In this document: positions 44,227 through 52,740 of the stretch, in pieces
How the letters are laid out: the number at the start of each line of letters is the position of its first letter
How positions within the stretch are numbered: position 1 is the stretch's first letter
DNA from: an uncultured Roseobacter sp.
Lineage (GTDB): Bacteria; Pseudomonadota; Alphaproteobacteria; Rhodobacterales; Rhodobacteraceae
NCBI RefSeq assembly: GCF_947499265.1
Contig: NZ_CANMNK010000007.1
Location: 186,001 to 250,000 of the forward strand
DNA length: 64,000 nucleotides
Reading direction: 5' to 3'
Position numbers and translations under genes: made by a program
Notes under the pieces: generated by a model
The model's input: only the letters and a program-made list of their open reading frames with translations
What the model was told of the DNA's origin: nothing
The model's database searches: none

Positions 44227-44744
44227 GCGGATGCCCTCGGATGACGGTAGACCAGCCCGGGTGTTTCGGGCTTGGGCTGCAGGGCTTCGCGGTCAAGTGT
44301 CGCTCCGAGACGCTCCGCCAATGCAATTGACGCAGCATTTTCGGGGTGGATGTAGCTGACAATCGTATCCCACTTGAGCACAGTCCAGGCATGCGCAATG
44401 CAGGCCTCTGCGGCCTCGCGCGCGATGCCCTGACCTTCGCTGGCGGCGTCAAAGAGGACCCACCCCACTTCTTTTTCCGGCCAGCCATGGGGATACCAAT
44501 GCCCGACGATGCCAAGAGGATCATCCGATCCCTTGCGGGTGACGATGAACATGCCAAAGCCGCGAATGGCCCAGTGACCGATTTCAGTGCCAAAGAAGTT
44601 CCAAGCCTGCCGGTCGGTCATCGGCCCGCCGGTGTATTGCGACCGGTCCGTCCGGTAGAATGCCATGAAGGCTTCCGCATCAGACGGTTGGGGGCCGCGC
44701 AGGATCAGGCGCTCTGTTTCGAGCATTGGAAACTCTGTCATCAT
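44223..44744 (-). CDS. GNAT-family N-acetyltransferase, second of a tandem trio
   Basis: A 173-residue RimJ/RimL-like acetyltransferase. It begins MMTEFPMLETERLILRGPQPSD and shows ASEGQGIAREAAEACIAHAW in the acetyl-CoA loop and HPENAASIALAERLGA near the end. The overall pattern is shared with the genes on both sides, consistent with tandem duplication. Start and stop each overlap a neighbour by four bases. Confidence 0.87.
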   Translation of the reverse strand: MMTEFPMLETERLILRGPQPSDAEAFMAFYRTDRSQYTGGPMTDRQAWNFFGTEIGHWAIRGFGMFIVTRKGSDDPLGIVGHWYPHGWPEKEVGWVLFDAASEGQGIAREAAEACIAHAWTVLKWDTIVSYIHPENAASIALAERLGATLDREALQPKPETPGLVYRHPRASA

Positions 44745-45322
44745 ACCCGCCCTTCCGGGGCCGGATGCCGATAAACCAGAATGTCGTCTGGCATGGCCGC
44801 TTCGGCCTTTAGATCGCGGCGCGCGCCAAGGCGTTCGGCCAGTTTGCAGGACCGTGTATTTGCAGGCTCGATTGTGCTGACAAGCGTTGGCATTTCCAGC
44901 ACCGCATAGCCGTAGTCGCGCGCGGCGAGTGCTGCTTCGCGGGCATACCCTTTGCCCTCTGCAACCGCGCGCAGCATGAAACCAAGCTCGGCTTCGTGAT
45001 CGCCCGGCTCAAACCCAAGCAAGACAAACCCCAGAACGGTACCGTCTGATTTCAGTTCCACGGTCCACAGACCATGGCCGCGCAGGGTCCACCCCGCGAT
45101 CATCTGCGTGAAGTCGTACCAGGCCGCCTCGCGGGTCGGGTCCTCAAGGATATGCTGACCACGGGGGCCCACTGTGATCTCGGCGTAATACTTGAAATCG
45201 CCAATATGAGGTGCACGCAGGCACAGCCGGTCGGTTTCCAGAACCGGTACAAGCGATTGGAAATTTGCGGCCAATGCCGCCGCGGCACCGATGGATGGTG
45301 TCTCACATGGCAAGGTGTTCAT
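44741..45322 (-). CDS. GNAT-family N-acetyltransferase, first of a tandem trio
   Basis: A 193-residue RimJ/RimL-like acetyltransferase. After a 25-residue N-terminal extension comes VLETDRLCLRAPHIGDFKYY; the acetyl-CoA loop is in AVAEGKGYAREAALAARDYG, and EPANTRSCKLAERLGA ends the fold. ATG 45322 overlaps the NIPSNAP-gene stop. It is transcribed with ffh upstream and the other two GNAT genes downstream. Confidence 0.87.
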   Translation of the reverse strand: MNTLPCETPSIGAAAALAANFQSLVPVLETDRLCLRAPHIGDFKYYAEITVGPRGQHILEDPTREAAWYDFTQMIAGWTLRGHGLWTVELKSDGTVLGFVLLGFEPGDHEAELGFMLRAVAEGKGYAREAALAARDYGYAVLEMPTLVSTIEPANTRSCKLAERLGARRDLKAEAAMPDDILVYRHPAPEGRV

Positions 45323-45657
45323 GCGATCAACCCCAGCTCGGAGGGGGTGGCGCCCTGCAGCACTGGGCGGGTAAAGCTGCGCTGGTAAGACAGAATGCAC
45401 TTGGTTTTGGCGGCAAAGGCAAAAGCCGCCTGACATTCGCTATCCTCGGCCATCTCGGCGCGATAGGCTTCGTATGCGGCCAGCGACGGGAAGGAAAACA
45501 TGGCCCATGCCAGGTCATTTGCGCCCTCGTGCGGCAGGAAATAGCCGTGATGCGTGCCGCCCATCCGGGTCACCAAATGGATCCAGACCTTGGCGTAGGT
45601 CTCGAATGCGTCCACCTGATAGGGGTCGATCCGGTATGTGAGCGTGCAGGTGATCAT
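45319..45657 (-). CDS. NIPSNAP family protein
   Basis: A 112-residue ferredoxin-like alpha/beta-barrel protein of the NIPSNAP family. It begins MITCTLTYRIDPYQVDAFETY and shows HHGYFLPHEGANDLAWAMFSFPSLAAYE, the usual family core. Function of bacterial members is unclear. It overlaps the ffh stop and the following GNAT start by four bases, so it is embedded in the operon. Confidence 0.85.
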   Translation of the reverse strand: MITCTLTYRIDPYQVDAFETYAKVWIHLVTRMGGTHHGYFLPHEGANDLAWAMFSFPSLAAYEAYRAEMAEDSECQAAFAFAAKTKCILSYQRSFTRPVLQGATPSELGLIA

Positions 45658-47156
45658 TTCTTCTTGCCGAACCCTGACAATCCCGGGGGCAGGGGCATGC
45701 CGCCACCACCACCGAGGCCGCCCAGACCGCCGGGCAGCTTACCCCCCATGGCCTTGGCTGCCGCTTCAAGCTGTTTGGGATCCATCTGCGCGGGGTCCAT
45801 GCCGCCCTTGCCCATCATCCCCTTCATGGCCTGTTTGAGCATGCCACCTTTGCCCATTTTGCCCATCTTCTTCATCATGTCGCCCATCCGGCGCTGCATC
45901 TTCAGAAGCTTGTTCAATTCGGAAACCTCAAGTCCCGCGCCTTTGGCGATCCGCTTTTTGCGCGAGGCCTGCAGGATCTGCGGATTGGCCCGCTCTTTCT
46001 TGGTCATGGACTGGATGAGCGCGATCTGGCGACGCAGGATGCTGTCGTCAAAGCCGGCATCTTCCACCTGCTTGGCCATTTTGCCCATACCCGGCATCAT
46101 GCCCATCATCCCCTGCATGCCGCCCATCTTCAGCATCTGTTCCAGCTGCATCTTGAGGTCGTTCATGTTGAACTGCCCCTTGGCCATGCGCTTCATCATG
46201 CGCTCGGACTGTTCCAGCTCGAGCGTTTCTTGCGCCTTCTCAACCAGCGCAACAATATCGCCCATGCCAAGGATGCGGCCCGCGATGCGCTCAGGCTCGA
46301 AGGTCTCGATGGCGTCCATCTTCTCGCCGAGGCCCACGTATTTGATCGGTTTGCCGGTGACAGCCCGCATCGACAACGCTGCGCCGCCGCGCCCGTCGCC
46401 GTCCATCCGTGTCAGCACGACGCCGGAGACGCCGATCTTGTCGTCAAACTCGGTGGCCACATTGACCGCGTCCTGACCGGTCAGACCATCGACCACCAGC
46501 AGGGTCTCACGCGGGTTGGCCACGTCGCGCACGGCCGCGGCCTGCGCGATCAATTCCTGATCGATGTGCAAGCGGCCCGCGGTATCGAGCATATAGACGT
46601 CGTAGCCGCCCAAACCCGCCTGCGTCTTGGCCCGTTTGGCGATGGCGACGGGATCCTCGCCTTTGACGATCGGCAGGGTGTCCACACCGATCTGGACGCC
46701 CAGGATCGCCAATTGCTCCATCGCGGCGGGACGGTTGACGTCAAGCGACGCCATCAGCACGCGCTTGCCGTCGCGGTCCTTGAGCCGTTTGGCCAGTTTC
46801 GCCGTCGTGGTGGTTTTGCCGGAGCCTTGCAGGCCGACCATCAGGATCGGCGCGGGCGGGTTGTCGATTTTCAGGGCACCCGGTTCGCCTTCGCCTTTCA
46901 GCACGTCGATGAGCGCGTCATGCACGATCTTGACGACCTGCTGACCGGGGGTGATCGATTTGGTGACCGCCTGGCCGGTGGCTTTTTCCTGAACCGCTTT
47001 GACAAAATCACGCGCCACGGGCAGCGAAACGTCAGCCTCCAGCAAGGCGACACGTACTTCGCGCAGGGCGGTTGCGACATCTTCTTCGGAGAGCGCACCC
47101 TGTTTCGTCAGGCGGTCGAAGACGCCGGAGAGGCGTTCGGACAGATTTTCAAACAT
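45654..47156 (-). CDS. ffh: signal recognition particle GTPase Ffh
   Basis: A 500-residue SRP54 homologue that targets nascent membrane proteins with 4.5S RNA and FtsY. The N domain has ALREVRVALLEADVSLPVARDF; the G domain shows GLQGSGKTT (108-116), DTAGRLHID and TRMDGDGRGG; the Met-rich M domain has MLKMGGMQGMMGMMPGMGKM and the RNA-binding RKKRIAKGAG. A Gly/Pro-rich tail ends the protein. ATG 47156 is used; the open frame begins earlier. It heads the long translation-related operon. Confidence 0.97.
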   Translation of the reverse strand: MFENLSERLSGVFDRLTKQGALSEEDVATALREVRVALLEADVSLPVARDFVKAVQEKATGQAVTKSITPGQQVVKIVHDALIDVLKGEGEPGALKIDNPPAPILMVGLQGSGKTTTTAKLAKRLKDRDGKRVLMASLDVNRPAAMEQLAILGVQIGVDTLPIVKGEDPVAIAKRAKTQAGLGGYDVYMLDTAGRLHIDQELIAQAAAVRDVANPRETLLVVDGLTGQDAVNVATEFDDKIGVSGVVLTRMDGDGRGGAALSMRAVTGKPIKYVGLGEKMDAIETFEPERIAGRILGMGDIVALVEKAQETLELEQSERMMKRMAKGQFNMNDLKMQLEQMLKMGGMQGMMGMMPGMGKMAKQVEDAGFDDSILRRQIALIQSMTKKERANPQILQASRKKRIAKGAGLEVSELNKLLKMQRRMGDMMKKMGKMGKGGMLKQAMKGMMGKGGMDPAQMDPKQLEAAAKAMGGKLPGGLGGLGGGGGMPLPPGLSGFGKKK

Positions 47157-47352
47157 GGGCCATGGCCCCCTTTGGTTCGGTTGCGATACCCCTGATGTAA
47201 GGGGCATGCGATTAATGCACAAATGCCCGGCGTCATTTCGCAAGAGGGCAAAACCAAATGGCTTTGCCCCCGTGGGCGCAACGCGCTGACGGAGGGCGAT
47301 CCCGAATGGTTCGGGACCGGAAGATCAAAGCTTCCGGATGTTGTAACGGCGT

Positions 47353-47844
47353 TTAGGCTTTGGGCCTTGCGGAGTCAAGCCAGGCATTGATGCGCTGAAC
47401 GACCTTTTCCGCTTGCGGGCCGCTGCGATAGCTTTGCGTCAGCCCGTGTCGTTTTTCCAACCGGTCTGCGCCAAGCACAAGTGCTATGCGGTGCGTGTCA
47501 GCATTGTCATGATCGCCTTTGCGGGTCTGGATCATTGCCCGGGTCACATCGGATAGTGGATGGGTCTGGCGCTCATCCCCTGACATTCGACGCTTGTGCA
47601 GGCTGCAGGTTTGCGCGCGTCGGTCAAAGACCACCTGCACCCGTTCGACCGCGAACCACAGGGAAGGCCCCATCAATACAATTGTGATCACCAGGATAAA
47701 AAATGCCTTGCCGATTTCCTCGGCCGAATAAGCCGAAAACGCGGCGTAAAGCAGGACCAAAATCATGGCCACCAATGCCAGTGACAGCAGAATAGGTCGA
47801 CTTTCAATCACCAGCCGGTCCGGAGTGTCGATCAAGATTTTCAT
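47353..47844 (-). CDS. hypothetical membrane protein
   Basis: A 163-residue protein with two central membrane helices (about 17-36 and 46-66) and soluble flanks. The C-terminal part (FAVERVQVVFDRRAQTCSLHKR onward, with LVLGADRLEKRHGLTQSYR) looks like a PH-like cytoplasmic domain but I cannot name the family. Start 47844 gives MKILIDTPDRLVIE; an in-frame upstream start is weaker. It lies between azoR and ffh, separated from both by terminator-like hairpins. Confidence 0.7.
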   Translation of the reverse strand: MKILIDTPDRLVIESRPILLSLALVAMILVLLYAAFSAYSAEEIGKAFFILVITIVLMGPSLWFAVERVQVVFDRRAQTCSLHKRRMSGDERQTHPLSDVTRAMIQTRKGDHDNADTHRIALVLGADRLEKRHGLTQSYRSGPQAEKVVQRINAWLDSARPKA

Positions 47845-47893
47845 GCCCGCAGAGATGCAGATGATATTGGTGTTTTCTGGGCCGTTCCGGCAC

Positions 47894-47926
47894 AAAAAAA
47901 TGGCGCCGGGAATGGTCCGGCGCCAT
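47894..47926 (-). terminator. rho-independent terminator after azoR
   Basis: Minus-strand 10-bp stem ATGGCGCCGG / CCGGCGCCAT with seven-base loop, followed by seven T. It ends the azoreductase transcript about 30 bases past the stop. Confidence 0.93.
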
Positions 47927-47956
47927 CTTGCTCGATGTTCGGGGATGCGTCCGCCC

Positions 47957-48535
47957 TCAGGCGGCCAACGCGTCGATTTGCGCGTGAGCCCCTGTCACGG
48001 CCTTTTCCGCATCCGCCATCACCCGGTCAGCGGCGATGATGTCGACATCCGAAATGCCGATGAACCCCATGATGTGGCGCAGGTAGCCAGAGGCGAAATC
48101 AATCTCAGACCCAACCGACGTCCCCCCGGTCGCCAGGGCGATCACCGCACGTTTGCCCTCCAGCAGGCCTTTTGGCCCGTTTTCGGTATAGGCAAAGGTG
48201 AGCCCGGCGCGGACAATCAGATCGATCCAGGCCTTGAGCGCGGCCGGGACGCCAAAATTATAAACCGGCGCGCCGATCACGATGACGTCTGCGGCTTTGA
48301 TTTCGTCCACAAGCGCATCAGAAAGCGCGAGTGCTTGTTCCTGCGCTTCGCTGCGTTGGTCGGCAGGGGTGAAGTTGGCGTTGACCCAGGCCTCGTTGAT
48401 CTGGGGCAGCGCGTCCGTTAAATCGCGGCGGATAACGTCACCGCCCAATTTCTCGACGATGCGTGAGGTCAGCTGGCGGGTGGTGGAACCGGCAAGGCGC
48501 GCGGATGCATCAATGTGCAGAATGGTCTTTGTCAT
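47957..48535 (-). CDS. azoR: FMN-dependent NADH:quinone oxidoreductase/azoreductase
   Basis: A 192-residue flavodoxin-fold reductase. SARLAGSTTRQLT binds the FMN phosphate, and GAPVYNFGVPAALKAWIDLIVRAG is the AzoR/NQO-type signature. ALATGGT precedes the FMN isoalloxazine contacts. It reduces quinones and azo compounds using NADH, as a protection against electrophiles. It diverges from a LysR gene across 134 bases with two inverted repeats, so regulation by that LysR protein is likely. Confidence 0.9.
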   Translation of the reverse strand: MTKTILHIDASARLAGSTTRQLTSRIVEKLGGDVIRRDLTDALPQINEAWVNANFTPADQRSEAQEQALALSDALVDEIKAADVIVIGAPVYNFGVPAALKAWIDLIVRAGLTFAYTENGPKGLLEGKRAVIALATGGTSVGSEIDFASGYLRHIMGFIGISDVDIIAADRVMADAEKAVTGAHAQIDALAA

Positions 48536-48569
48536 TGCAGAGGTCCTGTTATCAGTGGCACGAGTGTTG

Positions 48570-48610
48570 TGTTGTGCAACAAATATGATTATTGCAATTT
48601 CGAACGCAAT
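48570..48610. promoter_or_regulatory. candidate LysR binding sites between azoR and its divergent regulator
   Basis: Two inverted repeats: TGTTG-tg-CAACA (48570-48581) and ATTGC-N10-GCAAT (48591-48610). The second fits the T-N11-A style of LysR sites. Both lie midway between divergent starts. Confidence 0.45.
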
Positions 48611-48669
48611 TAGCGTTATTGAACAAAAATCGTGCGTTTTCGCACATATCTGGGCATCAGTGCGGCGAT

Positions 48670-49548
48670 ATGGATAACTGGGACGAAATAAAAACGGCGT
48701 ATCAGGTCGCGCGCATGGGCACGGTGAGCGGGGCAGCGGATGTGCTGGGCGTGCACCATGCCACGGTGATCCGGCACATTGATGCGCTCGAAGGACGTCT
48801 GGGCGTTAAACTGTTTCAGCGTCATGCGCGGGGATATACCGCCACCGAAGCGGGGCAGGACCTGCTGCGGGTGGCGCAGGCCACGGATGATCAGTTCAGC
48901 CAATTGGCGGGCAGAATCCGCGGGCTTGGCAACGAGGTGTCCGGCGATCTGGTGGTGACCTCGCTGATCAGTCTTGCGCCGCGCATGGTGCCGCTGCTGG
49001 CAAGGTTTCAGACGCAATATCCGGATGTCGTGGTGCGGTATCTGACCGGGGACCGGTTGTTCCGCCTGGAATACGGAGAGGCGCATATTGCGATCCGGGC
49101 GGGGTCGGCGCCCGATCAGCCCGACAATGTGGTGCAGGCTTTCCACCCACAGAAAATGGGTCTCTACGCGACAAAGGCCTATCTGAGCGCAAATGGCACG
49201 CCCAAAGGCCTGGACGATTTTGCCAAACACCGGTTTGTCGGTCACGACAGCGACAACAGCCGCGCGCCCTTCAATCGATGGCTGCGGTCCCATATCCCGA
49301 CCGCATCGCTTACGTTCCGTTCCACCGACACCCATGCGCTGGAGGAGGCGATCAAGGCGGGCGCGGGCATCGGGTTCCTGCCCGTGATAGAAGCCCGTCA
49401 GGACCCTGATCTTGTGGAAATCTACGAGCGCCAGGAGGAATGGTCCGCACCGCTCTGGCTGGTGACGCATGTCGATTTGCATCGTACCACCAAAGTGCAG
49501 GCCTTCCTGACGTTCCTCAAGGAACAGTCGAAAGACTGGATCGTATGA
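48670..49548 (+). CDS. LysR family transcriptional regulator
   Basis: A 292-residue LysR regulator. The winged helix shows AYQVARMGTVSGAADVLGVHHATVIRHIDALEGRLG, KLFQRHARGYTATEAG; a type-2 periplasmic-binding fold follows. ATG 48670 gives the usual N-terminus (MDNWDEIKT). The stop overlaps the start of a DMT-type transporter gene (ATGA). The pair azoR/transporter suggests a response to quinone or electrophile stress, or export of the inducer, but the ligand is not known. Confidence 0.88.
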   Translation: MDNWDEIKTAYQVARMGTVSGAADVLGVHHATVIRHIDALEGRLGVKLFQRHARGYTATEAGQDLLRVAQATDDQFSQLAGRIRGLGNEVSGDLVVTSLISLAPRMVPLLARFQTQYPDVVVRYLTGDRLFRLEYGEAHIAIRAGSAPDQPDNVVQAFHPQKMGLYATKAYLSANGTPKGLDDFAKHRFVGHDSDNSRAPFNRWLRSHIPTASLTFRSTDTHALEEAIKAGAGIGFLPVIEARQDPDLVEIYERQEEWSAPLWLVTHVDLHRTTKVQAFLTFLKEQSKDWIV

Positions 49549-50462
49549 CATCGGGCCAGCAAGGGCACCTGGCCATGCTGACGTTTTCTGCGCTTGTCGC
49601 CGGGTCCTTCGCGCTGGGCGCACAGGTGGCCAATGTCATCGATCCGGCAGTGCTGAACGCGGCGCGGTTTGTTCTGGCCGCCGCTGTCATCGGGGCCGTG
49701 GCAGCGGCGACAACCGGGCTCCCGATGGGCGCGTTCCGCGCGCCCTGGCGTTACATCGTGCTTGGCGGCACCTTCGTGACCTATTTCGTGCTGATGTTCG
49801 AGGGGCTGAAAACGGCGGCACCGGTGAGCGCTGCAGCGGTCTTTACGCTGACACCGGTGATGGCTGCAGGCTTTGGCTGGATCCTGTTGCGGCAGGTGAC
49901 AACGCCGCGCATGGCCTTGGCGCTGACCATTGGGGCGGTGGGCGCGTTATGGGTTATCTTTCGCGCGGATTGGTCGGCGTTTCGGGCGTTTGAAGTCGGG
50001 CAGGGTGAGGCAATATATTTTGTCGGCTGCGTTGCGCATGCGGTCTACACGCCGATGGTGCGCAAGCTGAACCGGGGTGAGCCAGCGGTGGTTTTCACCT
50101 TTGGCGTTCTGGTGGCCGGGGCCGTGGTGCTGACGCTTTATGCGTGGTCCGACATCATGGCCACCGATTGGGCGGGCTTGCCCATGATCGTTTGGATCAC
50201 ACTCATATACATCGCGGTTTTCGCCTCATCCGCGACTTTTGTGCTGCTGCAGTTTGCGACACTGCGCCTGCCAAGTGCCAAGGTCATGGCCTATACCTAC
50301 CTCACGCCCAGCTGGGTGATCCTGTGGGAACAGGCGCTGGGTAACGGTGCGCCCGGCATGGCGGTCTTGGGGGGTGTGGCGCTGACAATGGTCGCGCTCT
50401 GGCTCTTGCTCAGGGACGATGGTCGGCCACAACTGGAACCGAAACCGACAGGCGCGCGTTGA
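49545..50462 (+). CDS. DMT superfamily (EamA) transporter
   Basis: A 305-residue membrane protein with about ten helices in two EamA repeats, each about 130 residues (first ends near FGWILLRQ, second with APGMAVLGGVAL). ATG 49545 overlaps the LysR stop, so the true start is far inside the open frame. EamA proteins export amino acids, metabolites or drugs. Coupling to the LysR gene implies co-regulation with azoR. Confidence 0.87.
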   Translation: MTSGQQGHLAMLTFSALVAGSFALGAQVANVIDPAVLNAARFVLAAAVIGAVAAATTGLPMGAFRAPWRYIVLGGTFVTYFVLMFEGLKTAAPVSAAAVFTLTPVMAAGFGWILLRQVTTPRMALALTIGAVGALWVIFRADWSAFRAFEVGQGEAIYFVGCVAHAVYTPMVRKLNRGEPAVVFTFGVLVAGAVVLTLYAWSDIMATDWAGLPMIVWITLIYIAVFASSATFVLLQFATLRLPSAKVMAYTYLTPSWVILWEQALGNGAPGMAVLGGVALTMVALWLLLRDDGRPQLEPKPTGAR

Positions 50463-50491
50463 TCCTCCACAGAAATTGAGAGGGAAAAACA

Positions 50492-50560
50492 ATGCACGGT
50501 ATTATTTATCTTGTCGGACTTGTGGTCATTGTGATGGCTGTGATCAACTTTGCGACCTGA
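50492..50560 (+). CDS. 22-residue single-span membrane peptide
   Basis: Very short frame MHGIIYLVGLVVIVMAVINF-A-T with a good GAGAGGG site 7-8 bases upstream. It consists almost entirely of one hydrophobic helix. Located 29 bases after the transporter stop, on the same strand. I recall similar conserved peptides in Rhodobacterales genomes, but cannot verify. It could be a regulator of a membrane complex. Confidence 0.55.
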   Translation: MHGIIYLVGLVVIVMAVINFAT

Positions 50561-50575
50561 TCAAAACCGCGCCGT

Positions 50576-50908
50576 TCAGGCGCTCTCTTCAGGCAGTTCG
50601 GATTCCAGGAACCTCTCAAACGCGTCGAGGTTGACCGGTTCGAACTGCCCGAAGCCCTGCATCCAGACCGATGCGGCCCGCAAGGCGTCGGGCTCCAGCT
50701 TGCACCACTTTACACGTCCACGTTTTTCCTGAGAAATCAGGCCCGCATTTGTAAGGACGGTTAAATGCTTTGAGATCGCGGCAAGCGACATCTCAAACGG
50801 CTCCGCGACATCCGTGACGGCCATATCGTCTTCCAGCAACATTGTCAGAATGGCCCGCCGTGTCGGGTCGGCAAGTGCCGCAAAGGCCTGGTCGAGGTCG
50901 CGTGTCAT
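50576..50908 (-). CDS. ArsR family transcriptional regulator
   Basis: A 110-residue winged-helix regulator. It begins LDQAFAALADPTRRAILTMLLEDDMAVTDVAEPFEMSLAAISKHLTVL, the ArsR DNA-binding core, with a wing KRGRVKWCKLEPDALR. The metal-binding cysteine pair of ArsR/SmtB is absent, so it senses something else; the sequence is like regulators paired with SRPBCC/AHSA1 proteins. No such partner is adjacent. It is convergent with the 22-residue peptide gene. Confidence 0.87.
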   Translation of the reverse strand: MTRDLDQAFAALADPTRRAILTMLLEDDMAVTDVAEPFEMSLAAISKHLTVLTNAGLISQEKRGRVKWCKLEPDALRAASVWMQGFGQFEPVNLDAFERFLESELPEESA

Positions 50909-50947
50909 ACCCCGTCATAACGCCCGCCCCGCCGGAGGGAAAGCGTG

Positions 50948-51190
50948 TCATCCGCGCGGGTGGAACGTGGACTGCGAAGGCAGGGTCAGCCGGTGGCGTT
51001 CCATTTCTGCCGGGCTGAGGCCGATGTCGCGCGCCATATGATCACTGAGATCACGGGCATGCGGGATATAGGGTCGGGGCCGCAGAATGTTCAGAATTTG
51101 GCGCCAGAGGCTTTTGCGGGGTGTGACGGGTGCGTTTACGACACATCTGTCTTGCACGCAGCAAGCTGCGTTTAAGGTCTGAGTTTGCAT
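50948..51190 (-). CDS. DUF1127-like small protein
   Basis: An 80-residue protein. The N-terminal half is Cys-containing and variable (AACCVQDRCVV), the middle has SLWRQILNIL, and the C-terminal RDLSDHMARDIGLSPAEMERHR resembles the DUF1127 motif, in which a conserved Arg-rich helix ends with xDIGLxxxE. Start 51190 has AGGTGA six bases upstream. Some DUF1127 proteins act in RNA turnover or phosphate metabolism. Divergent from a LysR gene. Confidence 0.72.
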   Translation of the reverse strand: MQTQTLNAACCVQDRCVVNAPVTPRKSLWRQILNILRPRPYIPHARDLSDHMARDIGLSPAEMERHRLTLPSQSTFHPRG

Positions 51191-51296
51191 GAAAATCACC
51201 TGTTTTCAGAGTTTCAGGTTAAATTTAGTATCCCCTATGTTATTTCACAAAGACAATTGCTTGACAGAACCTGTGCAAAAAACGCACGTAAATACC

Positions 51297-52193
51297 ATGT
51301 CGCGCAAACTCCCCCCGCTGAATGCCCTGCGTGCCTTTGAGGCGGCGGGGCGGCATGAGAGCTTTTCCCGTGCCGCCGATGAGCTGGGGGTTAGCCATTC
51401 GGCGATCAGCCGTCATGTGCGCGGGCTGGAGCATCGGTTGGGTGCGCAGCTCTTTCGTGATTTGCCACGAGGAGTGCAGCTGACGCCCGACGGCAAGGCC
51501 TATCTGACGCGGATCATCCCGGCGCTTGATGTGATCAGCGAGGCAACCGAAGAACTGGAGGAGGCCCCGGCAGGGCAGATCACCGTCAGCAGTGAGACCC
51601 TGTTTGCGCAGCGGTTCCTGATCCCCCGGCTGCCTGACTTCTACAAGGCATATCCTGACGTAGAGGTCCGGTTGGATGCCTCGCAGAACCTCGCGGACGT
51701 CGAACGCTACGAGGCCGACCTGGCCGTGCGGTTCCTGATCTCCGGCGGGGTTGATGCCCCATCCGATCTGCTCAGCAACGCGCCGCTCTATCCCTATGCG
51801 GCCCCAGGCCTGATCCCGGAGGGCGGGATCGCAGCGGCCGAGCTGCTGAAATTCCGCCTGCTCAAGGACCGGGGGCGCAATGTCTGGCAGCAATGGTGCG
51901 AGGCGGCGGGCATCGGTGCCGACGCCATCACCGAGCCACGCTGGCGCATGCGCTCCACCCTCGCGATCGAGGCGGTGCTGCATGGTCACGGCATCTATCT
52001 GGGGTCTGCGGAATGTGTCGATATGGAGTGCCGCATGGGCCGGCTGATCCGGTGTTCCGATGTGGGCATCCGGTCGGGCAGCTACCATCTGGTCTATGGC
52101 AGTCGCGGGATGCGCCGCAAAGCGCTGCGCCAGTTCCGCCGGTGGCTGCTGGAGCAGACCGAACCTTTTCGCGAGACCGGGCTATCCGATTAA
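51297..52193 (+). CDS. LysR family regulator, GcvA type
   Basis: A 298-residue LysR regulator. It begins SRKLPPLNALRAFEAAGRHESFSRAADELGVSHSAISRHV, the GcvA signature, and continues with QLFRDLPRGVQLTPDGKAY. A sensor domain follows with LFAQRFLIPRLPDFYKAYPD. ATG 51297 is used. The target cannot be assigned: neighbours are a DUF1127-like gene and the ATP synthase operon. Confidence 0.88.
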   Translation: MSRKLPPLNALRAFEAAGRHESFSRAADELGVSHSAISRHVRGLEHRLGAQLFRDLPRGVQLTPDGKAYLTRIIPALDVISEATEELEEAPAGQITVSSETLFAQRFLIPRLPDFYKAYPDVEVRLDASQNLADVERYEADLAVRFLISGGVDAPSDLLSNAPLYPYAAPGLIPEGGIAAAELLKFRLLKDRGRNVWQQWCEAAGIGADAITEPRWRMRSTLAIEAVLHGHGIYLGSAECVDMECRMGRLIRCSDVGIRSGSYHLVYGSRGMRRKALRQFRRWLLEQTEPFRETGLSD

Positions 52194-52395
52194 GGTCAAC
52201 CAATTGGTTGAATAATGCAAACCGCCGAGGCAGCGCGAAATAAGCCTGTGACATCCTGTACCGGCGTTTTTGCGAGGTCAGGTAAATGTAGATAAATCAG
52301 ATATTTAAATGGTTCTTGGGGCCTCTCTGCCGGTGCTTGACTCGCAGCGCTGTGCACAATAGCAACAGCGCAACCATCCAAAGGGGTGTTTCGAC

Positions 52396-52740
52396 GTGAC
52401 GGATCCCGACCAAAAGCAGCGCATGCAGCAGCTTGAGGACAAGATCGAAGCGGCAAAACAGGCGCAAGCGCCAGCGCCCCGCGCGGATGAGCACTACTCT
52501 CAGGCGCAACTTGCCTGGCGGATGGTGATCGAATTGGTGGCCGGTCTGGGGATCGGTTTTGGCATCGGATACGGGCTCGACGTTCTCTTTGGAACACTCC
52601 CGATCTTCATGGTGCTGTTTACAATGCTGGGTCTGGCAGCCGGGGTGAAAACGATGCTCCGCTCTGCGCAGGAAATCCAGGAAAAGAAATTGGCCGACGA
52701 GGCCGAGAAACGAGACGAGGGAGCCCGGAATGGCGGATAA
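52396..52740 (+). CDS. atpI: ATP synthase assembly protein AtpI
   Basis: A 114-residue membrane protein with two helices ([22 protein letters not shown] and [17 protein letters not shown]) flanked by charged, helical ends. It is the AtpI/Atp1-type assembly factor found at the head of F-type ATP synthase Fo operons. GTG start with AAGGGG upstream. It overlaps atpB by 11 bases. About 200 bases upstream are non-coding and should hold the operon promoter. Confidence 0.92.
   Translation: MTDPDQKQRMQQLEDKIEAAKQAQAPAPRADEHYSQAQLAWRMVIELVAGLGIGFGIGYGLDVLFGTLPIFMVLFTMLGLAAGVKTMLRSAQEIQEKKLADEAEKRDEGARNGG

Noticed and set aside
47244-47320. Two hairpins (GGGCAAA/TTTGCCC and TCCCGAA/TTCGGGA) upstream of ffh as a riboswitch or 4.5S RNA
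   Set aside because: Too small and without a tetraloop or conserved SRP RNA core; more likely weak terminators of the upstream gene.
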